64,000 nucleotides of DNA from NCBI GenBank assembly GCA_036491115.1, contig DASXCQ010000054.1, positions 7,331 through 71,330 of the forward strand. The letters are read 5' to 3'. Shown one piece after another: positions 25,573 to 33,304 of the stretch. Each line of letters opens with the position of its first letter. Position 1 is the stretch's first letter. The notes beneath the pieces are model-generated. The model ran no database searches. It saw only the letters and a list, made by a program, of their open reading frames with translations, and was not told the origin of the DNA. The stretch comes from DATEPR01 sp036491115 (GTDB lineage Bacteria; Actinomycetota; Actinomycetes; Mycobacteriales; Pseudonocardiaceae). Both the position numbers and the translations under genes were made by a program.

Positions 25573-26262
25573 GTGGCGGACAATGACGATGTCTGGCTGA
25601 TCATTCCGGTCTTCAACGAGGCCACGGTGATCGGCGACGTCGTGCGCAACGCGAGGCGGACGTTCCCCAACATCGTCTGCGTCGACGACGGCAGTGGGGA
25701 CGGTTCGGCCGACCAGATCCGGGCGGCCGGCGCGCACCTGGTTCCGCATCCGGTCAACCTCGGTCAGGGCGCCGCGCTGCAGACCGGCCTGGAATACGCG
25801 CGCAGCCGGCCCGGCGCCGCCTACTTCGTCACGTTCGACGCGGACGGCCAGCACCAGGTCGAGGACGTGGAGCGGATGGTGGAGCGGCTGCGCACCGAGC
25901 CGATCGACATCGTCGTCGGCACCCGGTTCCACGGCGACACGTCCCACATCCCGCTGGCCAAGCGGATCGTGCTGCGCACCGCGGTCGCCCTGAGCCCACG
26001 GCTGCGCCGGATGCGGCTGACCGACGCGCACAACGGCCTGCGCGCGTTCAACCGCACGGTCGCCATGCAGCTGGACATCAAGCAGTCCGGCATGGGTCAC
26101 GCCACGGAGATCGTCGAGCTGATCGACCTGCACAGGTGGCGGCACGCCGAGGAGCCGGTGACGATCGTCTACACCGAGTACTCCATGGCCAAGGGCCAGT
26201 CACTGATCAACGGGGTGAACATCCTGTTCGAGGCCGCCATGAAGACGGGCACGAGGCGCTGA
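25573..26262 (+). CDS. GT2 polyprenyl-phosphate glycosyltransferase (PpgS-like)
   Basis: A 229-residue cytoplasmic GT-A enzyme of the dolichol-phosphate-mannose-synthase type with no membrane helices. Motifs are IPVFNEATVIGDVV, VCVDDGSGDGS, NLGQGAALQTGLEYA and the DXD-type FDADGQHQVED. The single-domain form, the following small two-helix protein and the nearby epimerase gene resemble the M. tuberculosis trio Rv3631 (polyprenyl-phospho-N-acetylgalactosamine synthase), Rv3632 and Rv3634c. A role in making a polyprenyl-linked amino sugar for arabinogalactan decoration is therefore proposed; specificity is inferred from context only. It has a GGGAGG ribosome site before the GTG. Confidence 0.85.
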   Translation: MADNDDVWLIIPVFNEATVIGDVVRNARRTFPNIVCVDDGSGDGSADQIRAAGAHLVPHPVNLGQGAALQTGLEYARSRPGAAYFVTFDADGQHQVEDVERMVERLRTEPIDIVVGTRFHGDTSHIPLAKRIVLRTAVALSPRLRRMRLTDAHNGLRAFNRTVAMQLDIKQSGMGHATEIVELIDLHRWRHAEEPVTIVYTEYSMAKGQSLINGVNILFEAAMKTGTRR

Positions 26263-26263
26263 C

Positions 26264-26614
26264 ATGGTCATCCAGTTCCTGCTGATCGCGGCGGTACTGC
26301 TGCTGCTGGTGTTCTTCCTGCGCAACCACGGCACGACCAGGGCATCGGCCGGCGTCAAGATCGGCTTCGTGCTGTTCCTGGCGTTCGGTGTGGTCGCGGT
26401 GCTGTTCCCGGACACCACCAGCCGGCTGTCCCAGCTGATCGGTGTCGGCCGAGGTGCCGACCTGCTGCTCTACCTGCTGGTGGTGGCCTTCGCCTTCGCG
26501 ATGATCAACACCTATCTGCGGCTGCGGCAGTGGGACGTCCGGTACGCGCGGCTGGCCAGGGCGCTCGCCCTGCGCAACGCCGAGGCGCCGGACGAGCAGC
26601 ACCCGGACGCCTAG
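26264..26614 (+). CDS. DUF2304 small membrane protein
   Basis: A 116-residue protein with three hydrophobic segments: IQFLLIAAVLLLLVFFL, GVKIGFVLFLAFGVVAVLFP and LLLYLLVVAFAFAMINTYL. The conserved C-terminus NTYLRLRQWDVRYARLARALALRNA is typical of DUF2304. It begins one base after the glycosyltransferase stop. The mycobacterial equivalent Rv3632 stimulates its partner glycosyltransferase, so this is probably a membrane anchor or activator. It overlaps the convergent epimerase gene by four bases. Confidence 0.85.
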   Translation: MVIQFLLIAAVLLLLVFFLRNHGTTRASAGVKIGFVLFLAFGVVAVLFPDTTSRLSQLIGVGRGADLLLYLLVVAFAFAMINTYLRLRQWDVRYARLARALALRNAEAPDEQHPDA

Positions 26615-27555
26615 ATCCGATCCCGGAAGTAGTCCACGGTCCGCCGCACGCCCTCGGCGATCGGCGTCTCGGGCCGCCAGTCCAGTTCGGCCGCCGCCCG
26701 GCTCGCGTCCAGTGCGGACGCCCGCAGGTCACCCAGTCGAGCGGCCGCCTGGTCCGGCCGGTCCGGCACACCTGCCGCATCGGCGGCCATCCGGTGCAGG
26801 TCCCGGTCGGCGGTCTGCACGCCGGTGCCTATGTTGTAGCGGCGGCCGTTGCCCGCCGGGCCGGTCGCGGTCAGGAACGCGGCGGCGACGTCGCCGACGT
26901 AGACGTAGTCGCGGGTGTTGCCGCCGTCGCCGAAGATCCTGGTCGGCGCACCGGCCAGCAGCGCCCGCGCGAAGATCGCCACCACCCCTGCCTCGCCGTG
27001 CGGGTCCTGCCGGGGGCCGTACACGTTGGCCAGCGCCAGGCAGGTGCACTCCAGGCCGTAGAGCTGGCGGAACGCGTTGAGGTACAGCTCGCCGGACACC
27101 TTGCTCACCGCGTAGGGCGACAGCGGGTTCACCGGCGTGTCCTCGGTGACCGGCAGCTGGTCGGGGGTGCCGTAGATGGAGCCGCCGGACGACGCGAACA
27201 CGATCTTGCGGGCGCCGGCCCGGCGCGCCGCCTCGGCCACGTTGATGGTGCCGAGCACGTTCTGCCGGGCGTCGCCGATCGGGTCGGCCACGCTGTGCCG
27301 GACGTCGATCTGGGCGGCCAGGTGGCACACCACCTCGGGCCGGGCCTGTTCGCACGCGGCGGCCAGCGCGGGATCGTTGACGTCCACCTCGTGTAGGGTG
27401 AACTCGGCGGATCCGGCGGCACCGGCCAGGTTGTCCTTGGTGCCCCGGCTCAGGTCGTCCACCACGTGCACGTGGTGGCCCCGGGCGAGCAGCAGGTCCA
27501 CCAGGGTCGACCCGATGAAACCGGCGCCACCGGTGACCAGAATCCGCACTGTCAT
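26611..27555 (-). CDS. NAD-dependent sugar epimerase/dehydratase (GalE-like)
   Basis: A 314-residue extended short-chain dehydrogenase. It has the NAD motif VTGGAGFIGSTLVD at the N-terminus, HLAAQIDVRHSVADP, SSGGSIYG and the catalytic YAVSK. IFGDGGNTRDYVYVGDVA is typical of nucleotide-sugar 4-epimerases. Substrate is probably a UDP- or dTDP-hexose. Its stop overlaps the convergent DUF2304 gene and its start overlaps (ATGA) the stop of the upstream glycosyltransferase, so the two minus-strand genes form an operon. Confidence 0.88.
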   Translation of the reverse strand: MTVRILVTGGAGFIGSTLVDLLLARGHHVHVVDDLSRGTKDNLAGAAGSAEFTLHEVDVNDPALAAACEQARPEVVCHLAAQIDVRHSVADPIGDARQNVLGTINVAEAARRAGARKIVFASSGGSIYGTPDQLPVTEDTPVNPLSPYAVSKVSGELYLNAFRQLYGLECTCLALANVYGPRQDPHGEAGVVAIFARALLAGAPTRIFGDGGNTRDYVYVGDVAAAFLTATGPAGNGRRYNIGTGVQTADRDLHRMAADAAGVPDRPDQAAARLGDLRASALDASRAAAELDWRPETPIAEGVRRTVDYFRDRI

Positions 27556-28469
27556 GCCTCCTGTCGGGTCGGCACCCACGTACTGGGCCCGAAAGCGTGG
27601 CGGGCCAGGGCCCGGACCTCGCCGGAACGCCGGCGGCGCACCGCGCCCGGCAGCCGGGTCAGCGCGTGCAGTCGCGACGACACGTGGCGGTGCGCGACCC
27701 GGGCCGCGTGGTCCCAGCCGTGCGCCCGCATCCGTTCCTCGACGTCCAGGAAGTAGTTGCGCTCCTCGACGAACCGGCTCGCCGCGGCCGCGGCCACGGA
27801 CGAGGCGCTGCCGGAGTGCCGACGGTACTGGAAGCAGACGGTGTCGGCGACGGCGAGCGAGCCGCCCTGCTGCGCCAGGTCGATGACCAGCGCCAGGTCC
27901 TGGATGATGTTCAGGCCGGTGCGGAAGCCGATGGACTGGATCGCTTTGGTCTGCCAGCACAGGGCGGGGAAGTAGAGCCAGTTGCCGCGCAGCAGGCTCA
28001 CCGCGAGCCGCTCACCGGAGAGCACTGTGGTGCCGGCGACCTGGGGCCGGTACACCCGCTGCTTGGTCTCGTCCACCAGGCTGCGGGCGGGCCGGCCGAC
28101 GGCGTTCACGATCTGCACGCCCGGCTGGACGATCTCCACGTCGGGGTGGTCGGAGAGGATGGACCGCACGGTGCTCAGGTAGTGGGGCAGCATCAGGTCG
28201 TCGGCGCCGATGATCACCAGGCGGTCGTGCCTGGCCAGTTCGACGCATTTCTGGAAGTTCCGGTTGATGCCGAGATTGTGTGCGTTGCGCTGGTATGTGA
28301 CGCGTTCGTCGTGAATGCCGGCGAACCATCTGCCGGCGGCGTCGTCGGGGTAGCAGTCGTCCACGACGGTCAGCCGCCAGTCGTCGTCGTCCTGCGCCAG
28401 CACGCTGCGGACCGCCTCCTGCATGAGGGAGACGTTCCCGTAGTACGGCAGCATGATGTCGAACGTCAC
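27552..28469 (-). CDS. GT2 family glycosyltransferase
   Basis: A 305-residue GT-A glycosyltransferase. It begins FDIMLPYYGNVSLMQEAVRSVLAQ, then LTVVDDCYPDD, RNLGINRNF and the metal-binding IIGADDLMLPHYL. The middle segment SLLRGNWLYFPALCWQTKAI resembles transferases that build surface polysaccharides. The basic C-terminal third may contact the membrane. GTG 28469 is the start. Donor and acceptor are unknown. About 134 bases without a gene separate it from the FAD oxidase gene upstream. Confidence 0.85.
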   Translation of the reverse strand: MTFDIMLPYYGNVSLMQEAVRSVLAQDDDDWRLTVVDDCYPDDAAGRWFAGIHDERVTYQRNAHNLGINRNFQKCVELARHDRLVIIGADDLMLPHYLSTVRSILSDHPDVEIVQPGVQIVNAVGRPARSLVDETKQRVYRPQVAGTTVLSGERLAVSLLRGNWLYFPALCWQTKAIQSIGFRTGLNIIQDLALVIDLAQQGGSLAVADTVCFQYRRHSGSASSVAAAAASRFVEERNYFLDVEERMRAHGWDHAARVAHRHVSSRLHALTRLPGAVRRRRSGEVRALARHAFGPSTWVPTRQEA

Positions 28470-28603
28470 CGCTGTGCACTCCTGCGAGGGGCCGGTGAAG
28501 GGTGGCCAACCGTAGCAAGGGGGTTGGTCAGCTCGGCGTCAGTGCACACCCAACGGAGAACTGACGTTCCCACAAGCCCGGCCGATGGATTGATAGTCAA
28601 TTC

Positions 28604-29791
28604 TCAGCTCGCCACAGCCAGTTGGTCCGCCACGTGTTTCGCGATCTCCAGCGAGCTCGTGGCCGCCGGCGACGGCGCGTTCAGCACGTGCACCTGGCTG
28701 CCCGCCGTCTCGATCAGGAAGTCGTCCACCAGCGAACCGTCCGGCAGTAGCGCCTGGGCGCGCACGCCCGACTCGGCCCGCACCAGGTCGGCGGGCGTGA
28801 TCGCGGGCACCAGCCGGGCCAGGCCGGCGGCGAACCGGCTGCGGGACAGCGACCGGAGCACTTCGTCCACACCGGTCCGGACGTACCGGCGGGCCAGCCG
28901 CCAGCTGCCGGGGAACAGCGTCGCTTCGCGAATGTCGCGTCCGGACACGTCGGCCCACCGGTAGCCCTCGCGGCTCAACGCCAGCACCGCGTTCGGTCCG
29001 GCGTGCACGCTGCCGTCCAGCATCCGGGTCAGGTGCACGCCGAGGAACGGCAGCGCCGGGTCGGGTACCGGATAAATCAGGCCCCGCACCAGATCCCTGG
29101 CCCTGGGTCGCAGTTCGTAGTACTCACCGCGGAACGGCACGATGCGTGCGGCCGGACGCAGCCCGGCCAGCCGGGCCACCCGGTCGGCGTGCAGGCCCGC
29201 GCAGTTCACCAGCGCGTCCGAGCGCAGCACCCCGTTGGGCGTGGCCACGTCGACACCGCCGGCGGCACCGCGCCGGATGCCCAGCACCGGGGTGTTCAGC
29301 CGCAGGTCGGCGCCCACGTCGGCGAGCTGCTTCACCAGCGCCGTGCACACGGCGGGAAAGTCGATGACGGCGGTGGTCTCCACCCACAGTGCCGCGACGC
29401 AGGCCACCTCGGGCTCGTGCTCGCGGGCGGCCGCCGGGCTGATCCTGGTCACCGGCACGCCGTTGGCCTTCGCGCGTTCGGCCAGCGCGGCCAGCCTGGG
29501 CACCTCGGCGTCGCTGGTGGCCACGATGAGCTTGCCGCACACCTTCACCGGTACGCCGTTGTCCTGGGCGAACGCCACCATCGAGGCGTTGCCGGCGACC
29601 GACAGTCGCGCCTTGAGCGAACCGGGCCGGTAGTAGAGGCCGGCGTGCACCACGTTGCTGTTGTGGCCGGTCTGGTGGGCGGCCCAGTGGTTCTCCTTCT
29701 CGCAGACGGTGACCGTGTCACCTCTTCGAGTGAGTTCCCGGGCAACCGCGAGACCGATGATGCCGCCACCCACCACAGTGACATGTCGCAA
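28604..29791 (-). CDS. lhgO: L-2-hydroxyglutarate oxidase-like FAD enzyme
   Basis: A 395-residue DAO-fold flavoprotein of the LhgO/YgaF type. It has the dinucleotide motif VTVVGGGIIGLAVARELTRRG, KENHWAAHQTGHNSNVVHAGLYY, NCAGLHADRVA and FLGVHLTRMLDGSVHAGPNAV, all close to the L-2-hydroxyglutarate oxidase pattern. The usual reaction is oxidation of L-2-hydroxyglutarate to 2-oxoglutarate with electrons passing to quinone. TTG 29791 lies six bases after GGGGAGG and is preferred over the adjacent GTG 29794. Only 42 bases separate it from the divergent aminotransferase operon, so they are probably co-regulated. Why such an oxidase sits in a glycan locus is unclear; it may act on another 2-hydroxy acid. 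Confidence 0.85.
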   Translation of the reverse strand: MRHVTVVGGGIIGLAVARELTRRGDTVTVCEKENHWAAHQTGHNSNVVHAGLYYRPGSLKARLSVAGNASMVAFAQDNGVPVKVCGKLIVATSDAEVPRLAALAERAKANGVPVTRISPAAAREHEPEVACVAALWVETTAVIDFPAVCTALVKQLADVGADLRLNTPVLGIRRGAAGGVDVATPNGVLRSDALVNCAGLHADRVARLAGLRPAARIVPFRGEYYELRPRARDLVRGLIYPVPDPALPFLGVHLTRMLDGSVHAGPNAVLALSREGYRWADVSGRDIREATLFPGSWRLARRYVRTGVDEVLRSLSRSRFAAGLARLVPAITPADLVRAESGVRAQALLPDGSLVDDFLIETAGSQVHVLNAPSPAATSSLEIAKHVADQLAVAS

Positions 29792-29833
29792 CACAAGCCT
29801 CCCCAGATATATCCACCCAGCACGGAGAACCAT

Positions 29834-30970
29834 TTGACGGACAGCATTGCCCTCGGCCAGCCCACCGTAGGCGACGAGGAACTGGCCGCGATAGCCGAGG
29901 TGTTCGCCTCGGGCTGGCTGGCCGGACAGGGACCTGCCGGCCGGGTTTTCGAAACCGAGTTCGCCACCGCACTCGGTGTGCGACACGCGGTCGCGGTGAA
30001 CAACTGCACGGCCGCGCTGCACCTGGCGCTGCTGGCGCACGGCGTCGGCCCCGGCGACGAGGTGATCGTCGCTGACCACACGTTTCCGGCCACCGGCCAC
30101 GCGGTGCTCTACACCGGCGCCCGTCCGGTGTTCGCCGACGTGTTGCCCGACACCGGATGCGTCGACCCGGCAGCGGTGGCCGCACTGGTCGGTCCGCGAA
30201 CCGTCGGCGTGATCGCGGTGGACAACGCGGGCCTGGCCGCCGACTACCCGGCTGTGGCCGAGATCACCGACGCCCACGGCCTGTTCCTGGTCGAGGACGC
30301 GGCCTGCGCGGCAGGCGCGACCCACCACGGCCGGCCGGCCGGAACGCTGGCGCCGGTGGCCTGCTTCAGCTTCCACGGCCGCAAGGGCATCACGGCGGGC
30401 GAGGGCGGCGCGCTGGTCACCGACGACCCGGCACTGGCCGCGACCGCACGGTCCCGGCAGGCGTTCGGCATCAGCAGCGCGTTGACCCGCGCGGCCGACG
30501 GCGGCCTGCCGGTGCCGGTGTTCGCCGACCTGGGCCACAACTACAAGCTGTCCGACATCGCGGCGGCGATCATGCGGGTGCAGTTGCGCAGGCTGCCCGA
30601 CCTGCTGACCCGCCGCCGGCAGGTGGCCGCCGCCTACCGGGAACTGCTGGCCGGACTCCCGCTACGGCTGCCGGTCGAACCGCCCGGCTACGAGCACGCC
30701 TGGCAGAGCTACGTCGTGGTGCTCGACCACGGGATCGACCGGGCCGCGCTGGCCGGCCGGCTGCGCGCCCGAGGCGTCGGCTGCACGATCGGCACCTACG
30801 CCTGCCATCGGCAACCGGTCTACGGCAGCACCCAGGTGTGTCCGACCTCCGCCGACCTGTTCGATCGCGGGCTCGCCATTCCCATGCACGCCAACCTGAC
30901 CGACGAACAGGTCGAGCGCGTCGCCGACGAACTGCGCACCGCGCTCACCACTGCCGCATCGAGGAGCTGA
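29834..30970 (+). CDS. DegT/DnrJ/EryC1/StrS sugar aminotransferase
   Basis: A 378-residue PLP enzyme. Features are the N-terminal ALGQPTVGDEELAAIAEVFASGWL, NNCTAALHLALLA (cofactor phosphate), EDAACAAGA and CFSFHGRKGITAGEGGALV, whose Lys forms the PLP Schiff base. Such enzymes transaminate keto-sugars of nucleotide-linked hexoses. The start is TTG, placed seven bases after GGAG. It is the first gene of a long operon with very short gaps. The presence of an epimerase and acyltransferases next door suggests that the product is an amino sugar that is then acylated. Confidence 0.9.
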   Translation: MTDSIALGQPTVGDEELAAIAEVFASGWLAGQGPAGRVFETEFATALGVRHAVAVNNCTAALHLALLAHGVGPGDEVIVADHTFPATGHAVLYTGARPVFADVLPDTGCVDPAAVAALVGPRTVGVIAVDNAGLAADYPAVAEITDAHGLFLVEDAACAAGATHHGRPAGTLAPVACFSFHGRKGITAGEGGALVTDDPALAATARSRQAFGISSALTRAADGGLPVPVFADLGHNYKLSDIAAAIMRVQLRRLPDLLTRRRQVAAAYRELLAGLPLRLPVEPPGYEHAWQSYVVVLDHGIDRAALAGRLRARGVGCTIGTYACHRQPVYGSTQVCPTSADLFDRGLAIPMHANLTDEQVERVADELRTALTTAASRS

Positions 30971-30975
30971 CCGAT

Positions 30976-31908
30976 TTGCCAACGCGGACCGTCCTGTTCA
31001 CCGGCGGGGCCGGATTCATCGCCGCCCACGTGATCCCGCTGCTGCGCGAGCGTGGCTACCGGGTGCGGATCTTCGACAACATGACGCGCGGCGACCGCGT
31101 TCGTGTGGAGTCCTTCGTCGAATCCGGCGACGTGGAACTGGTCGAGGGCGACGTGCGCTACGGCGGTGCCGTGCGGTCCGCGATGCGCGGCTGCACCCAC
31201 GTGATCCACTTCGCCACGGTGTCGATCAACAAGAGCATCGCCGACCCGCACGAGAGCATCGACATCAACATGACCGGCAACCACAACGTGTTCGCCGCCG
31301 CCGCGGACGAGGGCGTCCGCCGGCTGGTGTTCGCGTCGTCGGCGTCGGTCTACGGCGAGCCGAAGCGGCTGCCGATGCGCGAGGACGACGAACTGCGCCC
31401 GCTCACCCCGTACTGCATCAGCAAGCGGGCCGGCGAGGACCTGCTGGGCTTCTACCAGCGCCAGCACGGCCTGTCCTGGCTGGCGCTGCGCTTCTTCAAC
31501 GTCTACGGGCCGGGCCAGAAGATCGAGGCGTACTACACGTCGGTGATCAGCCATTTCGTGCAGCGGCTGTACCGGGGTGAGCCGCCGGTGATCGACGGCC
31601 GGGGCGAGCAGTCGATGGACTTCGTGCACGTCAGCGACCTGGCCAGGGCCGTGGTGGCAGCGCTGGAAGCGGAGCGGGACAACGTGCCGGTGAACATCGG
31701 CACCGGCGTGGACACGTCGATCGCGACGCTGGCCAAGATCCTGATCGAGGCCGTGGGCGCCGACGTCGAGCCGGTGTTCCGGCCCAGGGACGTGCTGGTC
31801 ACCCGCCGGGCGGCGGACATCGGGCGGGCCGAGCGGCTCCTCGGCTGGACGCCGACCATCACCGTCGAGGCCGGCATGGCGGACCTGGCGCGGGCCCTGC
31901 GGCCGTGA
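30976..31908 (+). CDS. NAD-dependent sugar epimerase/dehydratase
   Basis: A 310-residue extended SDR. It has LFTGGAGFIAAHVIPLL, HFATVSINKSIADPHESIDINM, SSASVYGEP and catalytic YCISK. RFFNVYGPGQ and MDFVHVSDLA follow. It resembles UDP-glucose/GlcNAc 4-epimerase or dehydratase proteins of polysaccharide loci. The start is TTG nine bases after GAGGAG, five bases after the aminotransferase stop. It probably makes the keto- or epimerised nucleotide sugar for that aminotransferase. Confidence 0.88.
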   Translation: MPTRTVLFTGGAGFIAAHVIPLLRERGYRVRIFDNMTRGDRVRVESFVESGDVELVEGDVRYGGAVRSAMRGCTHVIHFATVSINKSIADPHESIDINMTGNHNVFAAAADEGVRRLVFASSASVYGEPKRLPMREDDELRPLTPYCISKRAGEDLLGFYQRQHGLSWLALRFFNVYGPGQKIEAYYTSVISHFVQRLYRGEPPVIDGRGEQSMDFVHVSDLARAVVAALEAERDNVPVNIGTGVDTSIATLAKILIEAVGADVEPVFRPRDVLVTRRAADIGRAERLLGWTPTITVEAGMADLARALRP

Positions 31909-32318
31909 GCGAGCTGGGCAACGAACAGAGCGCGTATCACCCACAGGCATGGATCACGGGTGATCCGGAGATCGGTTCCGGCACCTGGATCGGTGCGTTC
32001 GCGGTCCTCGACGGCTCCGGCGGACTGCGCGTCGGAACCGGCTGTGACATCTCCTGCGGCGTCCAGATCTACACCCACAACACGGTCCGCCGGTGCGTCA
32101 CCGGACGGGCGTATCCGCATGTCGACCGGGCTCCGGTGACCATCGGTGACCGCGTGTTCCTGGGCGCCAACGCCGTCGTGCTGATGGGCGTGACCATCGG
32201 CGGCGAGGCCGTCGTGGGCGCCGGCGCGGTCGTCACCAGGGACGTTCCGCCACGCACCGTGGTGGCCGGTGTGCCCGCCCGCCAGATCGGCACGGTGGAT
32301 ACGCTGAGCCGAATGTAG
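31905..32318 (+). CDS. left-handed beta-helix O/N-acetyltransferase
   Basis: A 137-residue hexapeptide-repeat transferase. The repeats run from AWITGDPEIGSGTWIGAFAV, and the middle YTHNTVRRCVTG...HVDRAPVTIGDRVFLGANAVVLMGVTIGG contains the catalytic-type His. It ends with GVPARQIG. It is similar to WbbJ/maltose-acetyltransferase sugar acetyltransferases. GTG overlaps the epimerase stop (GTGA). It likely acetylates the sugar made by the two genes before it. Confidence 0.85.
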   Translation: MSELGNEQSAYHPQAWITGDPEIGSGTWIGAFAVLDGSGGLRVGTGCDISCGVQIYTHNTVRRCVTGRAYPHVDRAPVTIGDRVFLGANAVVLMGVTIGGEAVVGAGAVVTRDVPPRTVVAGVPARQIGTVDTLSRM

Positions 32319-32361
32319 TAGTCCGTACACCCGTTGTGACCAATCGGAGGCGAGGCCGCGG

Positions 32362-33051
32362 ATGGGCAACCGCATCCACCCCACGGCCGTCGTCGGCCCT
32401 GGTGTCGAACTCGGGGACGGCAACGTCGTCGGGCCGTTCACCGTGCTGGTCGGCCCGTGCCGGATCGGGGACGGCAACTGGATCGGCCCGCACGTCACCA
32501 TCGGCACCCCCGCCGAGCACCGGGACGGACCGCACCCGGCCGGCTGGGACGGCGACCTGGCCGGCGAGGGGGTGGTGATCGGACACCGCAACCGGGTCCG
32601 CGAGTACGTGTCCATCCACCAGGGCACCCACCGGCCGACCCGGATCGGGGACGACTGCTACCTGCTGGCCCGCAGCCATGCCGGCCACGACGTGCGGATC
32701 GACGACGACGTGACGCTGGCCTGTGCCGCCCAGCTCGGCGGCCACACCCACGTGTGGTCGCACGCCACCGTCGGCATGGGTGCGCTGGTGCACCAGCGGG
32801 GCCGGATCGGGCCCGGCGCGATGGTGGCGATGGGTGCCGCCGTGCGCGGTGACGTGCCGGCGTTCGCGGTCAGCGTCGGTGATCCGGCGCGGGTGACCGC
32901 GCTCAACGAGGTGGGTCTGCGCCGGCTGGGCTGTGCCGAGCCGGCCATCGAGGCGGTTCGGCCGGTGGTCGCCGGCCGGCCGCCGCTGTCCGATGTGGAG
33001 CTTCCGGGCGATGTCGCCGGGCTACTGCGACTCTGGAGAGAACATGACTGA
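32362..33051 (+). CDS. LpxA-like acyl-ACP:sugar O/N-acyltransferase
   Basis: A 229-residue left-handed beta-helix protein. It starts with IHPTAVVGPGVELGDGNVVGPF and includes GVVIGHRNRVREYVSIHQGT. This closely resembles the segment of UDP-GlcNAc acyltransferase LpxA that reads roughly NRIREFVTIHRGT; SHAGHDVRIDDDVTLACAAQLGGHTHV follows, with the histidines of the acyl-transfer site. A short helical C-terminus ends LLRLWREHD. Gram-positive bacteria make no lipid A, so the acceptor is probably a different nucleotide sugar. Its end overlaps the next gene, an acyl carrier protein, by eight bases, which strongly suggests that the ACP supplies its acyl donor. Confidence 0.82.
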   Translation: MGNRIHPTAVVGPGVELGDGNVVGPFTVLVGPCRIGDGNWIGPHVTIGTPAEHRDGPHPAGWDGDLAGEGVVIGHRNRVREYVSIHQGTHRPTRIGDDCYLLARSHAGHDVRIDDDVTLACAAQLGGHTHVWSHATVGMGALVHQRGRIGPGAMVAMGAAVRGDVPAFAVSVGDPARVTALNEVGLRRLGCAEPAIEAVRPVVAGRPPLSDVELPGDVAGLLRLWREHD

Positions 33052-33301
33052 TGACGTCCGGGCCCGGCTGCGGGCCGTCTTCGTCGAGGCGCTCGCGCTG
33101 GACGGCGCCGTGGACGTGGAACGGCTGGCGTTCCGGGACGTGCCGGCGTGGGACTCGGTGGGCCACATGGCACTGGTCGCCGCCGTCGAGGACGAGTTCG
33201 GCGTCCAGCTCGACACCGAGCAGGTGATCGACCTGAGCAGCTTCTCGGCCGCACTGGACCTGGTCGCCGCGACTGGCCGGCAAGCCCTCGTGGGCGAGTA
33301 G
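33044..33301 (+). CDS. acyl carrier protein
   Basis: An 85-residue ACP with phosphopantetheine Ser38 in WDSVGHMALV; the remainder (VEDEFGVQLDTEQVIDLSSFSAALDLV) forms the expected helices. ATG 33044 follows GGAGAG and overlaps the acyltransferase gene. It is separate from the general fatty-acid-synthesis ACP, since no fab genes are near, and probably serves this pathway. Confidence 0.9.
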   Translation: MTDDVRARLRAVFVEALALDGAVDVERLAFRDVPAWDSVGHMALVAAVEDEFGVQLDTEQVIDLSSFSAALDLVAATGRQALVGE

Positions 33302-33304
33302 GCC

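Noticed and set aside
32362..33051. Lipid A biosynthesis (lpxA)
   Set aside because: No lpxB, lpxC, lpxD or other lipid A gene, and the genome is clearly actinobacterial; only family resemblance is claimed.
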